In this document: positions 20,280 through 31,766 of the stretch, piece after piece | Layout of the letters: the number at the start of each line of letters is the position of its first letter | How positions within the stretch are numbered: position 1 is the stretch's first letter | Assembly: GCA_022494885.1 (NCBI GenBank) | Contig: JAGVSM010004505.1 | Coordinates: 28,969 to 92,968 of the forward strand | Origin: Micrasema longulum | Taxonomy: Eukaryota; Arthropoda; Insecta; Trichoptera; Brachycentridae | Length of the DNA stretch: 64,000 nt | Reading direction: 5' to 3' | Notes under the pieces: generated by a model | Seen by the model: only the letters and a program-made list of their open reading frames with translations | What the model was told of the DNA's origin: nothing | The model's database searches: none | Program-made: the position numbers and the translations under genes

Positions 20280-21450
20280 TGAGTCAGATACCCAAGGGAG
20301 TGAGGTGGATCGGGATGATCTGATAGATCTATTGGAGAGTTTGTGCTGTTGAAACAGTTGGATGGGAGCAAGTACGGTGAATATAGATTCATCTACTGAT
20401 TTAAGCTCTATGTGAGAACTTAAGAATTACTACAGTATAACATGTGTAATTGCCATAGAGCAAATTTGTGTTCTTTAAACAGTTGACATGAAATATTTAA
20501 TGAAAAATACATTTTACACTAAAACATTTCAAAGTCCTTGGCCTGACGAGTAAAGCGTAAGACTGATCATCTTACCTTCATGTAAAAAAAATTATGATGA
20601 AATAATATATATTTTAAAGAATGATTGCTGGTTTTGTATGGAAATCTATGAATTATTCCAATGTTTTTAGTAGGGTTTATTTACAAAGAGAATATCAATT
20701 TACATGTATAAATGTTAAGCTTTATACTTTGTTTTATTTCTTTTGATGATAGGGGAGACGTGTTTACAAGAGTAGCCCCTGAATACATTTTAAATAAATA
20801 CAAAATAGTATAATAAATGTCAATCCGCCCTAATTTTATCGTGCTGTTTGGATTTAGACAATTCGGCCTACATGTTCAATAAACACACTTGTAAACTTCG
20901 GAAATGCTTATAGATAGAGCAAATGACTATGTATGCGTGACCTCAACTTAAAATAATTTACCTATACTTAACCTATCTACTAACTACGCATACAGTATGG
21001 TGACATGGACACAATCGTTGCGAATGAATGAACTAAACGAGCTAGAGATAAAAAATATACAAAAGATACGAAGATCCGAATGACACGTAGATCCATTTAG
21101 TTCAGCGCTCTTTTCGATCGCAAACTGCACATGTCTAGTGCAAATATTATATTTTTTAAATTACCCAACTGATCGAGATGTTCAAATTATTTTAATAACT
21201 TCTTTTATGTATGCCCTTTCAAAGGGTAAGGGTTCAGATTAGGATAATACTTCACAAGGGCATATCGGGAATAGAAATTCCATTGTTATTTGCATAGTTA
21301 GGTCTACCTACCCTAGTTTGGAAAAACAGTTTTGTAGTTGTTTGTAGGAACAACATAAAACCAAATATATATTTTTTCAAACAGCTTTCGTGGGTTACTG
21401 CAATCTGAAGATTTGCTTTGTGGTTCTGAAACACGGGAACATTTTATCTA
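20280..21450. other. Spacer with S2 SINE fragment
   Basis: About 20500-20620 matches the internal part of SINE S2 on the plus strand ('ACTAAAACATTTCAAAGTCC', 'GCGTAAGACTGATCATC'). Its tRNA-like head is gone. The remainder shows nothing supported. Confidence 0.5.
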
Positions 21451-21749
21451 CACTGGAACCTCTTTACATGGGGGATACATTTCACACATTACCGTGTAAA
21501 ATAAGTATACTAAAAAAGAACAATGCTGGATAGTTTTACTTGTGCAATAATCGATTTGGAATTCAAAAAAGTTAAATTGCTTACTATTTATAGTACCTTA
21601 ATTTTCAACAGAGATTATTCGCCATCATATATTATGCGCCTAGTAAAAAGAGCGATGTAGGGCATTCTAATAAGGAATAGAATAATTATATTACTATTAC
21701 AACTTTTTTTAAATTCAATTATTGGACCGTGTAAAACGAGGTTCCAGTG
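21451..21749. mobile_element. pogo/Tc1-mariner-like MITE
   Basis: The termini are 'CACTGGAACCTC' at 21451 and its inverse 'GAGGTTCCAGTG' ending at 21749. TA duplications flank both (21449-21450 and 21750-21751). Internal inverted words 'TTTACA' and 'GTGTAAAA' extend the similarity. Length is 299 bp; it is non-coding. Confidence 0.85.
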
Positions 21750-21755
21750 TATTTT

Positions 21756-21994
21756 CCTTAGAGCAATAATGCGCCCGCTTATAGAGAAGCCCTATCGCTC
21801 TATTGCATAGAATAAAAGCGTTCCAAATTTTTGGTTTGGTTTTTCGTTTAGCAACAAACGTGTAATGGAAGGTTTCAGGTTGCGCTTGCAATTATTGACC
21901 TGAGTACCTAAAACCCGTTGTATTGTTGTAAACTGCTAAATGGTTTCTGTCCACATGGGTGACTATAAGCGGGAGGAGTATTATTACTCTAAGG
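21756..21994. mobile_element. MITE family M1 copy
   Basis: The ends are 'CCTTAGAGCAATAATGCGCC' and, inverted, 'CCTTAGAGTAATAATACTCC', with a shared 'CCCGCTTATA' continuation. Length is 239 bp. The interior carries 'TTTTGGTTTGGTTTTTCG', also present inverted at 44565-44590 in another M1 copy. It begins only 5 bp after the preceding MITE. Confidence 0.8.
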
Positions 21995-22299
21995 AATTTT
22001 CCCAGAGTGCGAGCAACAAGCAGCATTTAAATTAAGGGAAAATAGAGGACTTATTACATTAGGATAATGAAGGATTCCATAAATACGTAAAACAAACAAG
22101 TTTAGTGATGAAAATCAAATGAATTTTTATTTAATAATAATTTGAGCAATCAAATAACGCGGAATATATTGTGATAGTTATGTGATTAATTATTACAACA
22201 TAGAAAGTTGACTGCTGAAATTTTAGAGATCATCTGATGCTTCCGTGGTACAGTTTTAGAAGATGACAAACAATGAGTAAGTTCAGTGCTACAGGAAAT

Positions 22300-22500
22300 T
22301 GGATGTAAGAAATGTTAATGAAATGTTTTTTCTAACACGCGGTAAAAATTAGAGCATTTAATTATATTGCGGAGTTTTTTTTCAAATATGTTCTTTTTCG
22401 GTTTCCGGGAAGCTAATTCACCAATCAGCTGATAATACGATACATAATAAATCATTTTTTAAAAAAACCACTGAACTTACTCATTCTGACGATGAAATTC
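22300..22500. repeat. Dispersed repeat family B copy
   Basis: 'GGAAATTGGATGTAAGAAAT' leads to 'CACGCGGTAAAAATTAGAGC' and on to 'CCACTGAACTTACTCATT', shared with copies at 42660, 46065 and 48815 and with the start of the window. Class unknown; no coding capacity. Confidence 0.7.
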
Positions 22501-23256
22501 GAGGATACAACACAATTATTTAATCATTTTCTCAAAACAATACAAAATTTATCTAAATGCAAAGCTGTTTTGTTGAAAATGTACAATTGAACTTGCTAAT
22601 AATGTTTTGTTTGTTCAAAGTAGTAAAATTGTTTAAAGAAATTAAATAGATCCCTTATAATTCTTAGAGATGTGAATTTATACCAATATCAAATTGCTTA
22701 ACACATTTAATTCTAAAGTATATTCTCATAACTGCTGGTTTGACATATTCTACACTGAATGAGATGAGTAGATACTGTTATATATACCGAGGGAGGCCAA
22801 TTAGATCAGGCCCGAGGTCTACTCGTTACTGTCCGGTGTCCGTGCAATCTACCAATCATCGTTTCTGCCCTCAGTAGTGCATAGGGCACTGCATTGGTGC
22901 CTCCTATGATTTGATGAAGACATTTTTTTTTCTAAAAATTGATACCGTACATTCACGGAGACTGGACCGCTGTGCACATGCAAACTGAGAGCCCACTGCG
23001 TGATATCTCATGATTGGCCCATTTCACACCACCGCAAAAATCTACTCAGCATGATAAAATACAATAGGGTTGATCGATATTTATTGTTTGACAATTATTT
23101 ATTTATTTAATGCCTGGCAAACGCAATAACCGGTACACCATGAGACTAACTAATTTCCAGTCGATTTCTTTTTGAAGGATTTTTACCCGAGTACTCGCTA
23201 AATTTAATAATGATTTTGATTAAAAATCTCTTTTGTTAAGTTTGACTACATTATTT
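22501..23256. other. Spacer with S2 SINE fragment
   Basis: About 22852-22925 is an inverted 3' piece of SINE S2 ('AGTGCATAGGGCACTGCATT'). Nothing else is supported. Confidence 0.45.
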
Positions 23257-23575
23257 GAATCGGGTTGTGGTCTCGTGGCTAGTTTTTAAAATTTATTTAT
23301 CAAAAACATACAAAAATTAAAATACAAATTATTAAGTCCTACTGAACTGTATAAAATGCAGTTCATCAACAGGTGCTTATAGTTAAGTTCTAATATGCGT
23401 ACATGATCTTACCTCTTAAAGTGTTGCAGACTCACGGATCAGAGGTCTGAGGTTCGAACCCCACTCTACCCCAACTTGATTTCCATTTTCGAAAAGTGAG
23501 TTATTTACAACTCATTGAAAATGGTCACCAAAATTTAAATATTTGGGTAAATTGTAAGAACGCTAATACATCTTT
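23257..23575 (+). mobile_element. SINE family S1 copy, split by an insertion
   Basis: The head 'TCTCGTGGCTAGT' stops at 23283 and the element resumes at 23420 with 'AGTGTTGCAGACTCACGG', box B 'GGTTCGAACCCC' and the S1 tail. The intervening 136 bp (23284-23419) is flanked by a 3-bp AGT duplication and looks like another inserted element. Confidence 0.82.
23284..23419. mobile_element. 136-bp insertion inside an S1 SINE
   Basis: It is bounded by AGT on each side (23281-23283 and 23420-23422). It begins 'TTTTAAAATTTATTTATC', like the reverse complement of a LINE 3' tail, so it could be a truncated LINE end in minus orientation. Identity is not established. Confidence 0.6.
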
Positions 23576-24551
23576 TTTTAAAAAACTTTTTTTATCGATA
23601 TTTTTATTAAAATGAATAACTATGGAGGTTTATATTTAAAAAAAAACATAAATATTTTCAAATTTTAACAGGTACAAACTAATCTCCAATGTCAATCCAC
23701 TATTATTTTACCCTGCCGTAAATATTGAGATAATATGTGTGAAATAGGCCATTCTCCGTTGGAAATCACGTGGCTGGTTTGTTTAATTGGAAACTCTTGT
23801 AATAATGAATAGACTATAGATGCATTTTGGGGTGCGTCTTACAGTCTGATGCATTTGGCATGCAATATAACTTGTCATTATCATTCCCTTTGCTGCACCC
23901 AGTGGTGCGTTGGGCATTGCATTGGTATACCAAATAGAGGGTATTTCAATCATTTGTTACATGAACTAGACAGCTAAAAAAATCTTGATAACCTTCGTCT
24001 TTTGTAACCCTACTTTTTTTCTTAGGCTTGTCACGATCGACAGTTCTAATGGCTACGATCAACTGGCTGGCCCCCTTGATATGTACTCCTTAATATAATT
24101 TTATTATTTGCAAACCAGGTTTCATTAAAAATACAGTAGGTGGACTTTAGTTTCACTGCAATCATCGTTATTTCACACCGCTGGCCATATAGGATTTGCA
24201 CTAAGGATAATTCGGCAATAACAATAATCACTAGATCACGAAGTCTTTATCCTGCTGATGTAGGTGGAAGAATGTAAAATATAAGCAGATAATTATGGGG
24301 TTCAAATTAATATCTGATACAGTTCTTTTCATCAATTTTATCGAATCACATTACACCTCGCATATAATTTTATAATATTTATAGTGTGAAAACTCTTATT
24401 AATAAAAAAGTTTTACCCGAATGCTAAACTAAAGACTTATTCAGTATCTTCTGGTTGGTAACATACCAAAGCCCCTCTATAGAAAACCACAATTCGAAAA
24501 AGTCCAATTTCACTATTGAAAAATTGTTAGTAACATTTTTAATCACTGTTT
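23576..24551. other. Spacer and SmB 3' flank
   Basis: About 23876-23955 is an inverted S2 SINE 3' fragment ('CCCAGTGGTGCGTTGGGCAT'). The SmB 3' UTR should lie to the left of 24552 on the minus strand; a 'TTTATT' at 24397-24402 region (AATAAA on the minus strand) is a plausible polyadenylation signal. Confidence 0.4.
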
Positions 24552-25300
24552 TCAATAAGGCCGTGGAGGGCCACCTCTCATCATACCGGGAGGGGGGCCG
24601 CGCATCACCGGGGGACCGCCGGGAGCCCCGCGCCCCATGCCCGGGGGCATGCCCATCATGCCAGGAGGGGGGCCCCCCATCATGGGGCGCATCTGTGGCG
24701 GCGCCGCCACCTGCCCCCCGCGGCCCGCCGGCGCCATGTGCTGCTGTGAGGGCCCGCCCACTCCGCGCGCCGGGCCCGTGAGCCCAGCAGGCGCGCCGCC
24801 TCCAGCGGGCACGCCCCGCCCGGCCGCGCGCCCTAGCCCGGGACCCGGCGCGGCTCCGGGCAGAGGCACTCTGGGCAGCCCCTCCTCTGGTGGGGGTAAT
24901 CCTTCCACAGCCATGGAGACAATGTTTTCTCCTCGCAATAGCACGAATCCCAAAGTCCTTTTCTCTTCACGCTCAGTGGACTTATTATTTTTAGATTTGA
25001 TTTTTCTGAACTCTTCGCAGTCTCCGAGAATCAAATTCATATGTTTGTCAAAGGCCTTAAAAGTTCCAATGAACGTACGAGAGTCCTGAAGAACTATTCG
25101 TACGCGATAATTAATGTGCTGAAGCATTTTATTATTCTTTCCAATAGTCTGAAAAACAAAATTTTGGAAACGTAAATACAACGAATATTTTTAATAATTA
25201 TTAGAACTGTCAAATTGCTTCCATACAAAAATTTTAAGATATAATGAATTCAGGTAAAACCAATTTTCAAAAATATGTTCTTCATAAGATAGCTTACCAT
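24552..25300 (-). CDS. SmB: Small nuclear ribonucleoprotein-associated protein B (SmB)
   Basis: The coding exons are 25300-25298, which holds only the ATG (ATG|gtaagc), and 25148-24552 after a 149-bp intron (tttttcag|ACT). The product is 199 aa. Residues 2-86 form the Sm fold. The Sm1 part includes the [21 protein letters not shown] stretch and the Sm2 part includes the [11 protein letters not shown] stretch, both nearly invariant in the SmB/B' family. The rest is a Pro/Gly/Met/Arg-rich tail with PPPGMM and GRGG repeats, the region that in the family carries dimethyl-arginines and binds SMN and splicing partners. SmB is one of seven Sm proteins that ring the U1, U2, U4 and U5 snRNAs in the nucleus. 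The tail is encoded by strikingly GC-rich DNA (24560-24900) within AT-rich surroundings, which creates long overlapping false ORFs on the plus strand. The ATG-only first coding exon is an inference from matching splice sites and from the MTIG start typical of the family. Confidence 0.97.
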
Positions 25301-25474
25301 TTTGAGGCTGGGATGTTAACGGATTAGAAAATAAACCATATATTTTGGAGGGACAAACGCCGGCTTTTCGTTTTTGGCGTTTCTTGTAGCTTTATCTATG
25401 GCGGTTCTATGTTATGTTTAATCTATGGGATTGGTAAACAGTAGTGATGTCGGTACTGAATCATGGTATCTACA

Positions 25475-25482
25475 TATCGATA
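25475..25482. promoter_or_regulatory. DRE-like motif upstream of SmB
   Basis: The palindrome TATCGATA lies about 175 bp upstream of the SmB start codon. This 8-mer is the core of the DREF-bound element common in insect housekeeping promoters. A single match of 8 bp is suggestive only. Confidence 0.45.
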
Positions 25483-26281
25483 AAAAAATAATATTTTTAA
25501 TGTAATGACTTCAAAAGTACTATCCTATATGAATGAATTGTCACGACAATCAAACCAAGGGAACGTAATATTTTAATTAAAAGTTTGAATATCAAAATAA
25601 AAGGTTTAAATTTAACAACGATTCGCATTCGGTAAAATATTCGCTTCATTCATTCAAAAAACAATTGTGAATATTATCAAAATGAGCATTAGCATAAGTA
25701 ATTAAACTTATAATTGGTTACCCACAAATATTTTTTTACACGTGTTTGTTGTTGCTGTTGTTGTTGTTGTTTTTTTTTTACATATGTTATGGATTAAATT
25801 ATTCAATTTGAAATTATTACAGTCTAAATTGGTTGTTAGTGATAGTGATAAATATAATGTATTAAGTAAAAGGGATTGAAATTTATGTAAAATCATATTT
25901 TAATAATTTAAAAATAAACGAATAAACTAAGCTAACACGCTAAGCCCTTATTAGTGCAGGCTCCAATGGTATGTTCGTTTGAAAAATCCGAGAACCGCAA
26001 ACTATTTTGTGATTTGTATACCTGAGACCTTTGGCTTTAAAAAAACGATGTTGCTGCGCATTCTTGTGGTGCATTACCTTCTTATACCACTATATGTACC
26101 ACTATATATACCACTATATCTCCCGCGCTTCGATCTTGCTTGCATACTCTTCGCTAGAAGACGACAGTCGCAATTTAACGTCGTTAAAACGTGTCTTTTT
26201 TAAGTGTACGTTTGTTAAATTATTATTTTCGTATCTAGTGAAAAGATTTTTTTTAAATGATACTAAAATTCTTGAATTTAA
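25483..26281. other. Intergenic DNA, short simple repeats
   Basis: A GTT-rich microsatellite lies at about 25746-25770 and three tandem 'ACCACTATAT' units at about 26086-26121. No gene is recognised. Confidence 0.5.
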
Positions 26282-27298
26282 AGAGAAAAAGACCCGGTAA
26301 ATTGGGTGTTTGTTTTGCAATTTGTCAAGGAAGTTAGTGAACAAATCAAAGTCTGAGACGTTTCTTACTATAAAAAATGCAGCAGAAAAGCGTAAAGATG
26401 AAGTAAGTGCAAATTTTGATAAATTGCATGATCGTAAATGCCCTCTCCAGTGTTTTTCCTGCCACATAAATTGTATGGCGAGCTACGTGAATGAGGAAAA
26501 AGTTCTCTATACAAATAAGAACATAGAGCTCAATCCAGTACTTAAGCATCAGATGTTCGCAAATCTCTAAAAAATCCTAAAAACACTCCGTCGCAGATTG
26601 ACATGTTTAATATGCAGTCATAAAAAAAAAACAGAAAGCTCTTTTGTGTTCTGAACTTTCAGCGGCACAAAACATTTTTTATACTGCACACGTTAGAAGA
26701 AGATAATGTTTTCACAGCAATAAGTACTTATCAGATACCCCAAAACTTATTTTCCAGAGAAGTAAGGTATTACAAAAAAAAGCCTAATAAACGGTATGCA
26801 GCAGTGCATAATTCAGCCTAGAGAGAATGGCCTGAAGCATTGCCACTGGATGTGCTTTACTCCAATTACAGCAATTGAAGAGGTATTATGTCTAAATTCT
26901 CTACCCACTCATGTGCATATGGAGGTTGGTATGACTATGCTACGTGCGATGGAGTCGAGCAATGCCAATTGTAAGTCTAGAGCTATGAGGGATTTGCAGC
27001 AATACCTCATCGATAATCCGATGTTAGCTATGCCACCAGATGCAAGTCATTGTATATAGTCATATGGAATTCAACTTTCAAAAGCACTTCACGGTGCTTA
27101 TACCTGATAGGGAACAATAGCTGCCCGATTGCTCCCTACCCTACAAGGAAGGAGGCATTGCGTGATAAACCAATGGCTCCAAAAGAAATGGACAAGCAGG
27201 TGCTGGGATACATGGAGTTAGACCCGCTAAAAGGTTTTCCATTAGTCTGGGCTTTATCCCACCGTCTTCCAAGCGGAACTCTATGCTTGCGCACATGA
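26282..27298 (+). pseudogene. Decayed transposon-derived ORF series (family uncertain)
   Basis: Three broken plus-strand segments have coding texture. 26310-26570 includes 'TIKNAAEKRKDEV' and a Cys/His cluster 'CPLQCFSCHINCMASYVNEE', reminiscent of the repeated Cys/His modules in uncharacterised insect transposon-derived proteins. About 26690-26790 reads 'DNVFTAISTYQIPQNLF' followed by 'VRYYKK'. 26796-27059 and 27050-27298 encode 'HVHMEVGMTMLRAMESSN' and 'MAPKEMDKQVLGYMELDPL', which I do not recognise. Frame changes and stops separate the pieces. I infer a dead transposable-element gene, not a host gene; a search against insect transposon proteins would decide. Confidence 0.4.
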
Positions 27299-28117
27299 AA
27301 ATCTGTGCAGGCAGTACAAAAACAAATGAGGTTATTTTCACGGGGACCCGTCACAATAGGGCTTCACAGGTCGCAGTGACGTCAGGAGTTTAAACCTCTA
27401 AGAATAAGAATAAGGTATTGCGAATCTTGTTATCGTGACTATACAAGTGTACCGAGATCAGCAGAAAATAAAACAAGCTAATAAAAAATAATAAACTAAT
27501 TTTCACATCCAGCTGACAGGTCGAAATCTTCTATGGTAGTCTAACATTCCTCTCACCGAAGTAGTAGAACGCGTCCGTCAATTAGTGATGTCCCAAAACA
27601 CAGGCTTTACCCTTAAGAATGACATTATTTACATCCTTTGCATTGCATTTACACTATTTAATGGCGTCAGTATAAGTTTATTTATAAAAATGTTCTTCTA
27701 AACCAATATTTGAGCACATTAATTTCCTGCAATTTGGCTATGAGCTACGAAGAAGTAACTATTTCCAAAGCATATGACAAAGTATTCTCTTCCAATCTCC
27801 TTAAAAAAGCCATGTAAATCTCAATCAAACTGTCACACAATGTCATGTAGTTGCAGAAAATCAAAATAAAGCTGCATTTCTTTAGGTAAATGCGTAAACA
27901 ATAATGTCAAAAAACTTAAAACAAATATATCATTTGTTTATGTTCATTTTTAGGATAATTTATGTATTTTTTATGTTTAAATTTTATTTTAGGTTATATC
28001 AAAATATACGTGTTAAGTATTTGTACTAACTTGTGTTTCATTTATGACCCATACACATGTTTAAAAAAATATACCATTATTAAAACTATTGGTCTTTCAG
28101 AGGATACTGAGCAATAT
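27299..28117. other. AT-rich spacer, nothing recognised
   Basis: No supported feature. Confidence 0.3.
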
Positions 28118-28305
28118 ACGGGGTGTTCTTAAACCCTGTCACATCTGAAAGCACGATGATCAGTATGGGCAAGAAGACGTATTAGCATATTAAAAAAAAT
28201 ATTTAGAACGAACAAATTTTTTTAAAAGAAAATATTTAAAAAAACTAATGGTTTCGTACCTCTGCAGTGGAGAAGCGAGGGGGGAGGGGTAATTTGCACC
28301 ATTTT
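28118..28305. mobile_element. Half copy of the fold-back MITE at 40656
   Basis: 'GGGGTGTTCTTAAACCCTG', 'CACGATGATCAGTATGGGCA' and 'CAGTGGAGAAGCGAGGGG' match the left arm of the element at 40656-41011. The inverted right arm is absent. Confidence 0.7.
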
Positions 28306-28647
28306 ATTTACTGGCAACATAAATAATATCGAAGCCTAGAACCACTATAACGTATATCAGAATGCGGTCCTTATATTTTGTATACGAAACTCCTTTCGGA
28401 GCCTGGACTATATTACAGAGGCTTGTCAACAGGTATGAAAGAAAGGATATGGAAGAGAGTTATGAATAATACACCACAACACCTAGACTAATTGAAAAAA
28501 AAATATTTACAAGAAATTTTCTTCTAACTGATTGGAATCGAATCCGCGACGCCAGTTTTCGGTACGATTCAGTACGATTCAACTTACCGACTACAGCCTT
28601 AAACCAACCGCGTAGAATATCAATAGTTTTAATAAAATCATCCCAAA

Positions 28648-29085
28648 ACAGGGATGAAAGTAGCCTGAATGCTGTCGAAATGCGATCTCTCGGGCGAATG
28701 TGTGGTAAAACTATGTACGATAGATGCACAAATGTTGAGATCCGTACATTATGCAAGGCTGAGATAAGCATTATCGACAAAATCAAGAAAGAAGCTCTGC
28801 GTTGGTTTGGACATGTAGAGCTAATGGAGAGCGAAAGAACGGCTAAAAATATTTACGATGCAAATGTTGATGGATGCAAAAATAGAGGAAGACCGAGAAA
28901 AACATGGCATAATCAAATCCAACAAATACTTGAAGAAGGACACGTTAAAAGTCAAAATAATCGGCGCGCGTGCATGGTGATATGTATGAATGTAGAGGAA
29001 GCGAGATCTGTATGCAAAGATAGAGTGATGTGGTGTTCTATCCTCTGACTACCTATACGGGGAAACGGCGCGATGGTTTGTTTGT
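28648..29085 (+). pseudogene. RTE-like LINE, C-terminal ORF end and 3' UTR
   Basis: The frame to 29048 reads 'LNAVEMRSLGRMCG', 'KIKKEALRWFGHVELM', 'ERTAKNIYDANVDG', 'NRGRPRKTWHNQIQQILEEG', then 'VCKDRVMWCSIL'. This WFGHV/RGRPR block is typical of the C-terminal end of RTE-like (and related) non-LTR elements. It ends with 'GGGGAAACGGCGCGATGG' and a TTTG/TCTG tail. The RT and endonuclease domains are missing. A closely similar copy occurs at 46329-47028(-). Confidence 0.8.
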
Positions 29086-29729
29086 TTGTCTGTTGTTAAC
29101 TCTTAAAAGACTGTGCTGAATAATCCCTTTGCAGCCGGTGGTGTAACACAATGTGACCACAAGCATAAGTCGAGATATTTTGAAATGTAAGCTAAAATAC
29201 CAAATTATTTACAATGGTATGTGTTAAAAATGATCTTTATTTAAAGATGTTACATAAAAAATATAAAATTAAAGCATATTTATGCAAAATAAAGTTAGAA
29301 ATTGTGTTCATTCCTTTTAAAATCCTGCCAGCAAGCGCTGCCGCCCGCGTCCGGTTGTCGACTGAATTCCGAATTACACTTACGACTGAATTTAGCGGAA
29401 ATAGATCAACCGGGAGACTAGAAAGTATGCTATGCTAATACAACTCTTATTTGAATGCAAAAAAGAATATCAAATTTTTATTGCAAATAAATACTAGATT
29501 TTATTAGAATAAATAAAACGCTGTTAAAACATATTCTTAGAATAATATTGAAATAAATCCTAAAAAAATAGCAAAAAAAACTTGTAAGAAATAAAATAAT
29601 AGTACGTAATACGTGATATAATCAAATCATAATTAAACATACACAAAAATGACAACGTGAACACGTTTTTTAAAACTAGTTACGAACAAATTTTTTGAAC
29701 ACTTTAAATGAAATAACTTTGCACACTTC
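29086..29729. other. Spacer, nothing recognised
   Basis: A short GC-richer patch near 29330-29350 stands out but carries no gene signal. Confidence 0.3.
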
Positions 29730-29880
29730 CTTGGGTACACTTCCACTTATTTGTTTGACCAATTAGCGCTTTCATCCCAGTATGGACATCTTCAGACTGG
29801 CGAATATTATACAATGTAAAGATGATTTATAGAAATCAAAATAATATCTTAAGTGTGGAAATGAGTGGAAGTGTACCAAG
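29730..29880. mobile_element. Small MITE with 17-bp inverted ends
   Basis: 'CTTGGGTACACTTCCACT' (29730-29747) is repeated inverted as 'AGTGGAAGTGTACCAAG' (29864-29880), with a one-base indel. The interior of about 115 bp is non-coding. Superfamily not assigned. Confidence 0.65.
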
Positions 29881-30719
29881 TATTTTTGATTAATAACTTA
29901 TATGTAAATGTATGTAAATATTACATCATTACAATGAAATTCCATCAAGAATTGTCAAAAAATAATTTAAATCAGATAAATTGTGAATAAATTGTAGAAA
30001 CATTTCGGGAACACGGTGTGTTAAATACAGCGTCAGCTAGTATACTACAAAAAACTTCACGCGACTGATGTGTTCTCTGTCCCACAAGTGGTATAATTCT
30101 GTATCGTGCTCTTTCGGTATTGTTTTCTCGGTCACTCAAGCTCCGCCCCTAACGAATAGTGTCTTTGTCGGTCTTCTGATATGCTATATTCTCGTGCTCT
30201 TTCTTATAAAATTTAATAAACCACTTATAATACTGGCATCTCTTTTGTTTGTTTTAATTTATTTTACAAAATGAAGAAATTGTTTTTTATAGAAAAAGCC
30301 CGTGCATTTTTTATAAAAATGTTTCCTTATTTTGGTGTAAAAAAGTCCATATAAGGATTACAAAAAATATGAGTTGGTTATTTAAAAAAATAAGAGAGTT
30401 ATTAAATGTTTTTTACCCGAGGTAGACATCCGTTACCGCATAGCCACACATGAGTTAATATAATCATTTAATAACAGAAAAGCGAATTGGAAAAAACCGA
30501 ATAGAACAACACTATCTCTTCGCAACTTGTAATCATAGACAAACTTGAAAATTGATAATCCCTACCATAAATATTTTTCAAATCCTTCACTATTTTTTAT
30601 GCGACAAATTTGAATTACTACAAAAAGTTTGGAAATGAAAATCGGATAATACAGCTTTTCCCATATCCTCAAGTTGGCATCCTAGGTATTAGAAAAGGAA
30701 TGTTTCCAAAAAGAAATTC
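29881..30719. other. AT-rich spacer, nothing recognised
   Basis: No supported feature. A repeated 'TCTCGTGCTCTTTC'-like word near 30108 and 30192 is the only local pattern. Confidence 0.3.
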
Positions 30720-30993
30720 ATCATCATCATCATTCCCTTTCCGCACCTAATGGTTCATAGGGCACTGCATTGGTACACCAATCGAAGTGTATCATGATCA
30801 TTTAAAAAAATAAAAAATTACATACGGGTAAGATGATCGGTCTTACGCTTCTGGTACCAGTTCAGGTACTATGAAATATTTTAGTGTTAAAACACCCTTT
30901 TAATGAAATGTTTCGTGTCAACCCTGTCAGGAATCGAACCCAAGACCTCTAGCATGGAAGGCAAACGCGCTGACCACTACACCACGAGGCCGA
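30720..30993 (-). mobile_element. SINE family S2, full-length copy
   Basis: On the minus strand the element reads 'GTCGGCCTCGTGGTGTAGTG' (box A), an anticodon-arm segment 'GCGTTTGCCTTCCATGC', box B 'GGGTTCGATTCCTGAC', then a body containing 'GTGTTTTAACACTAAAATAT' and 'GCGTAAGACCGATCATC', and a (TGA)n tail. The head resembles tRNA-Gly(GCC). It is the reference copy for family S2 here. Confidence 0.88.
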
Positions 30994-31497
30994 CATAAAA
31001 AGAAATTACTGTTATCATTTTTTATATATTTCTTATTTATTACGTGTATTTTATACAAGTGATAAAAATATGAATATTACGTATATGACATATATTGTAC
31101 AATAATATGGTTCATAATAAAAATACATCCATGGTGAAAAAGCAGTATTTAATATTAAAATTACACACGAAGACTGAACGGAAGAAACATAATACATGCT
31201 TATAGTCAATAGTAGATTCTATATGTTTCTTTTTATTTTTCTTTCACTTTTCTTATTGAATAATTATGTTTCTTTCGTCTGATCCAAAACTTTTCTAAAA
31301 CTTTGTCGATGACTGATAATGTTTATGAAGTTTTTTGGGTGACATAACAGTGCGTATAGGAAAAACTTACAAACTGGCATATTTATTTTGAGTTTGTCCA
31401 AATTTTTGTAGACAAGGACTGGATTCAACTCCCTGGGGAGCTGTTTATATTAACATATTATAACAGAGATGAAGAACATTTAAGATAAGATAAAACA
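30994..31497. other. AT-rich spacer, nothing recognised
   Basis: No supported feature up to the fold-back repeat. Confidence 0.3.
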
Positions 31498-31766
31498 GAA
31501 GTCTAGGCATCTACAGGGCTTATGACCTGTCAATGGTTGGTTTAAGTGGCCACTTTACACACTGTGTAACATTCACCATTCTGCCCATATTTGAACATCT
31601 GTATTCCTTTAATTCTTTCATCTGTTGATGTTTATGAAGTTAAAGAGCTGAAACCTTTATTTCAACCTTTAACTTCACAAACATCAACAGATGAAAGAAT
31701 TGAAGGAATATAGATGTTCAAATATGGGCAAAATGGTGAATGTTACATAGTGTGTAAAGTGGCCAC
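31498..31766. repeat. Fold-back family P, 100-bp inverted arms
   Basis: Arm 31546-31645 and arm 31667-31766 are each 100 bp and almost perfectly reverse-complementary, with a 21-bp loop ('AGCTGAAACC...'). The arm contains 'GTGGCCACTTTACACACTGT' and 'CATCTGTTGATGTTTATGAA'. To the left the repeat continues as 'AAGTCTAGGCATCTACAGGG'. Confidence 0.9.

Noticed and set aside
24455..25089. Plus-strand ORFs of 108 and 150 codons over SmB
   Set aside because: They mirror the Pro/Gly/Met-rich SmB tail; the minus frame has the conserved Sm domain and matching splice sites.
30720..30993. Functional tRNA-Gly gene
   Set aside because: The tRNA-like part is followed by a constant non-tRNA body repeated at many loci, the acceptor stem does not close, and the stems carry mismatches. 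It is a SINE.
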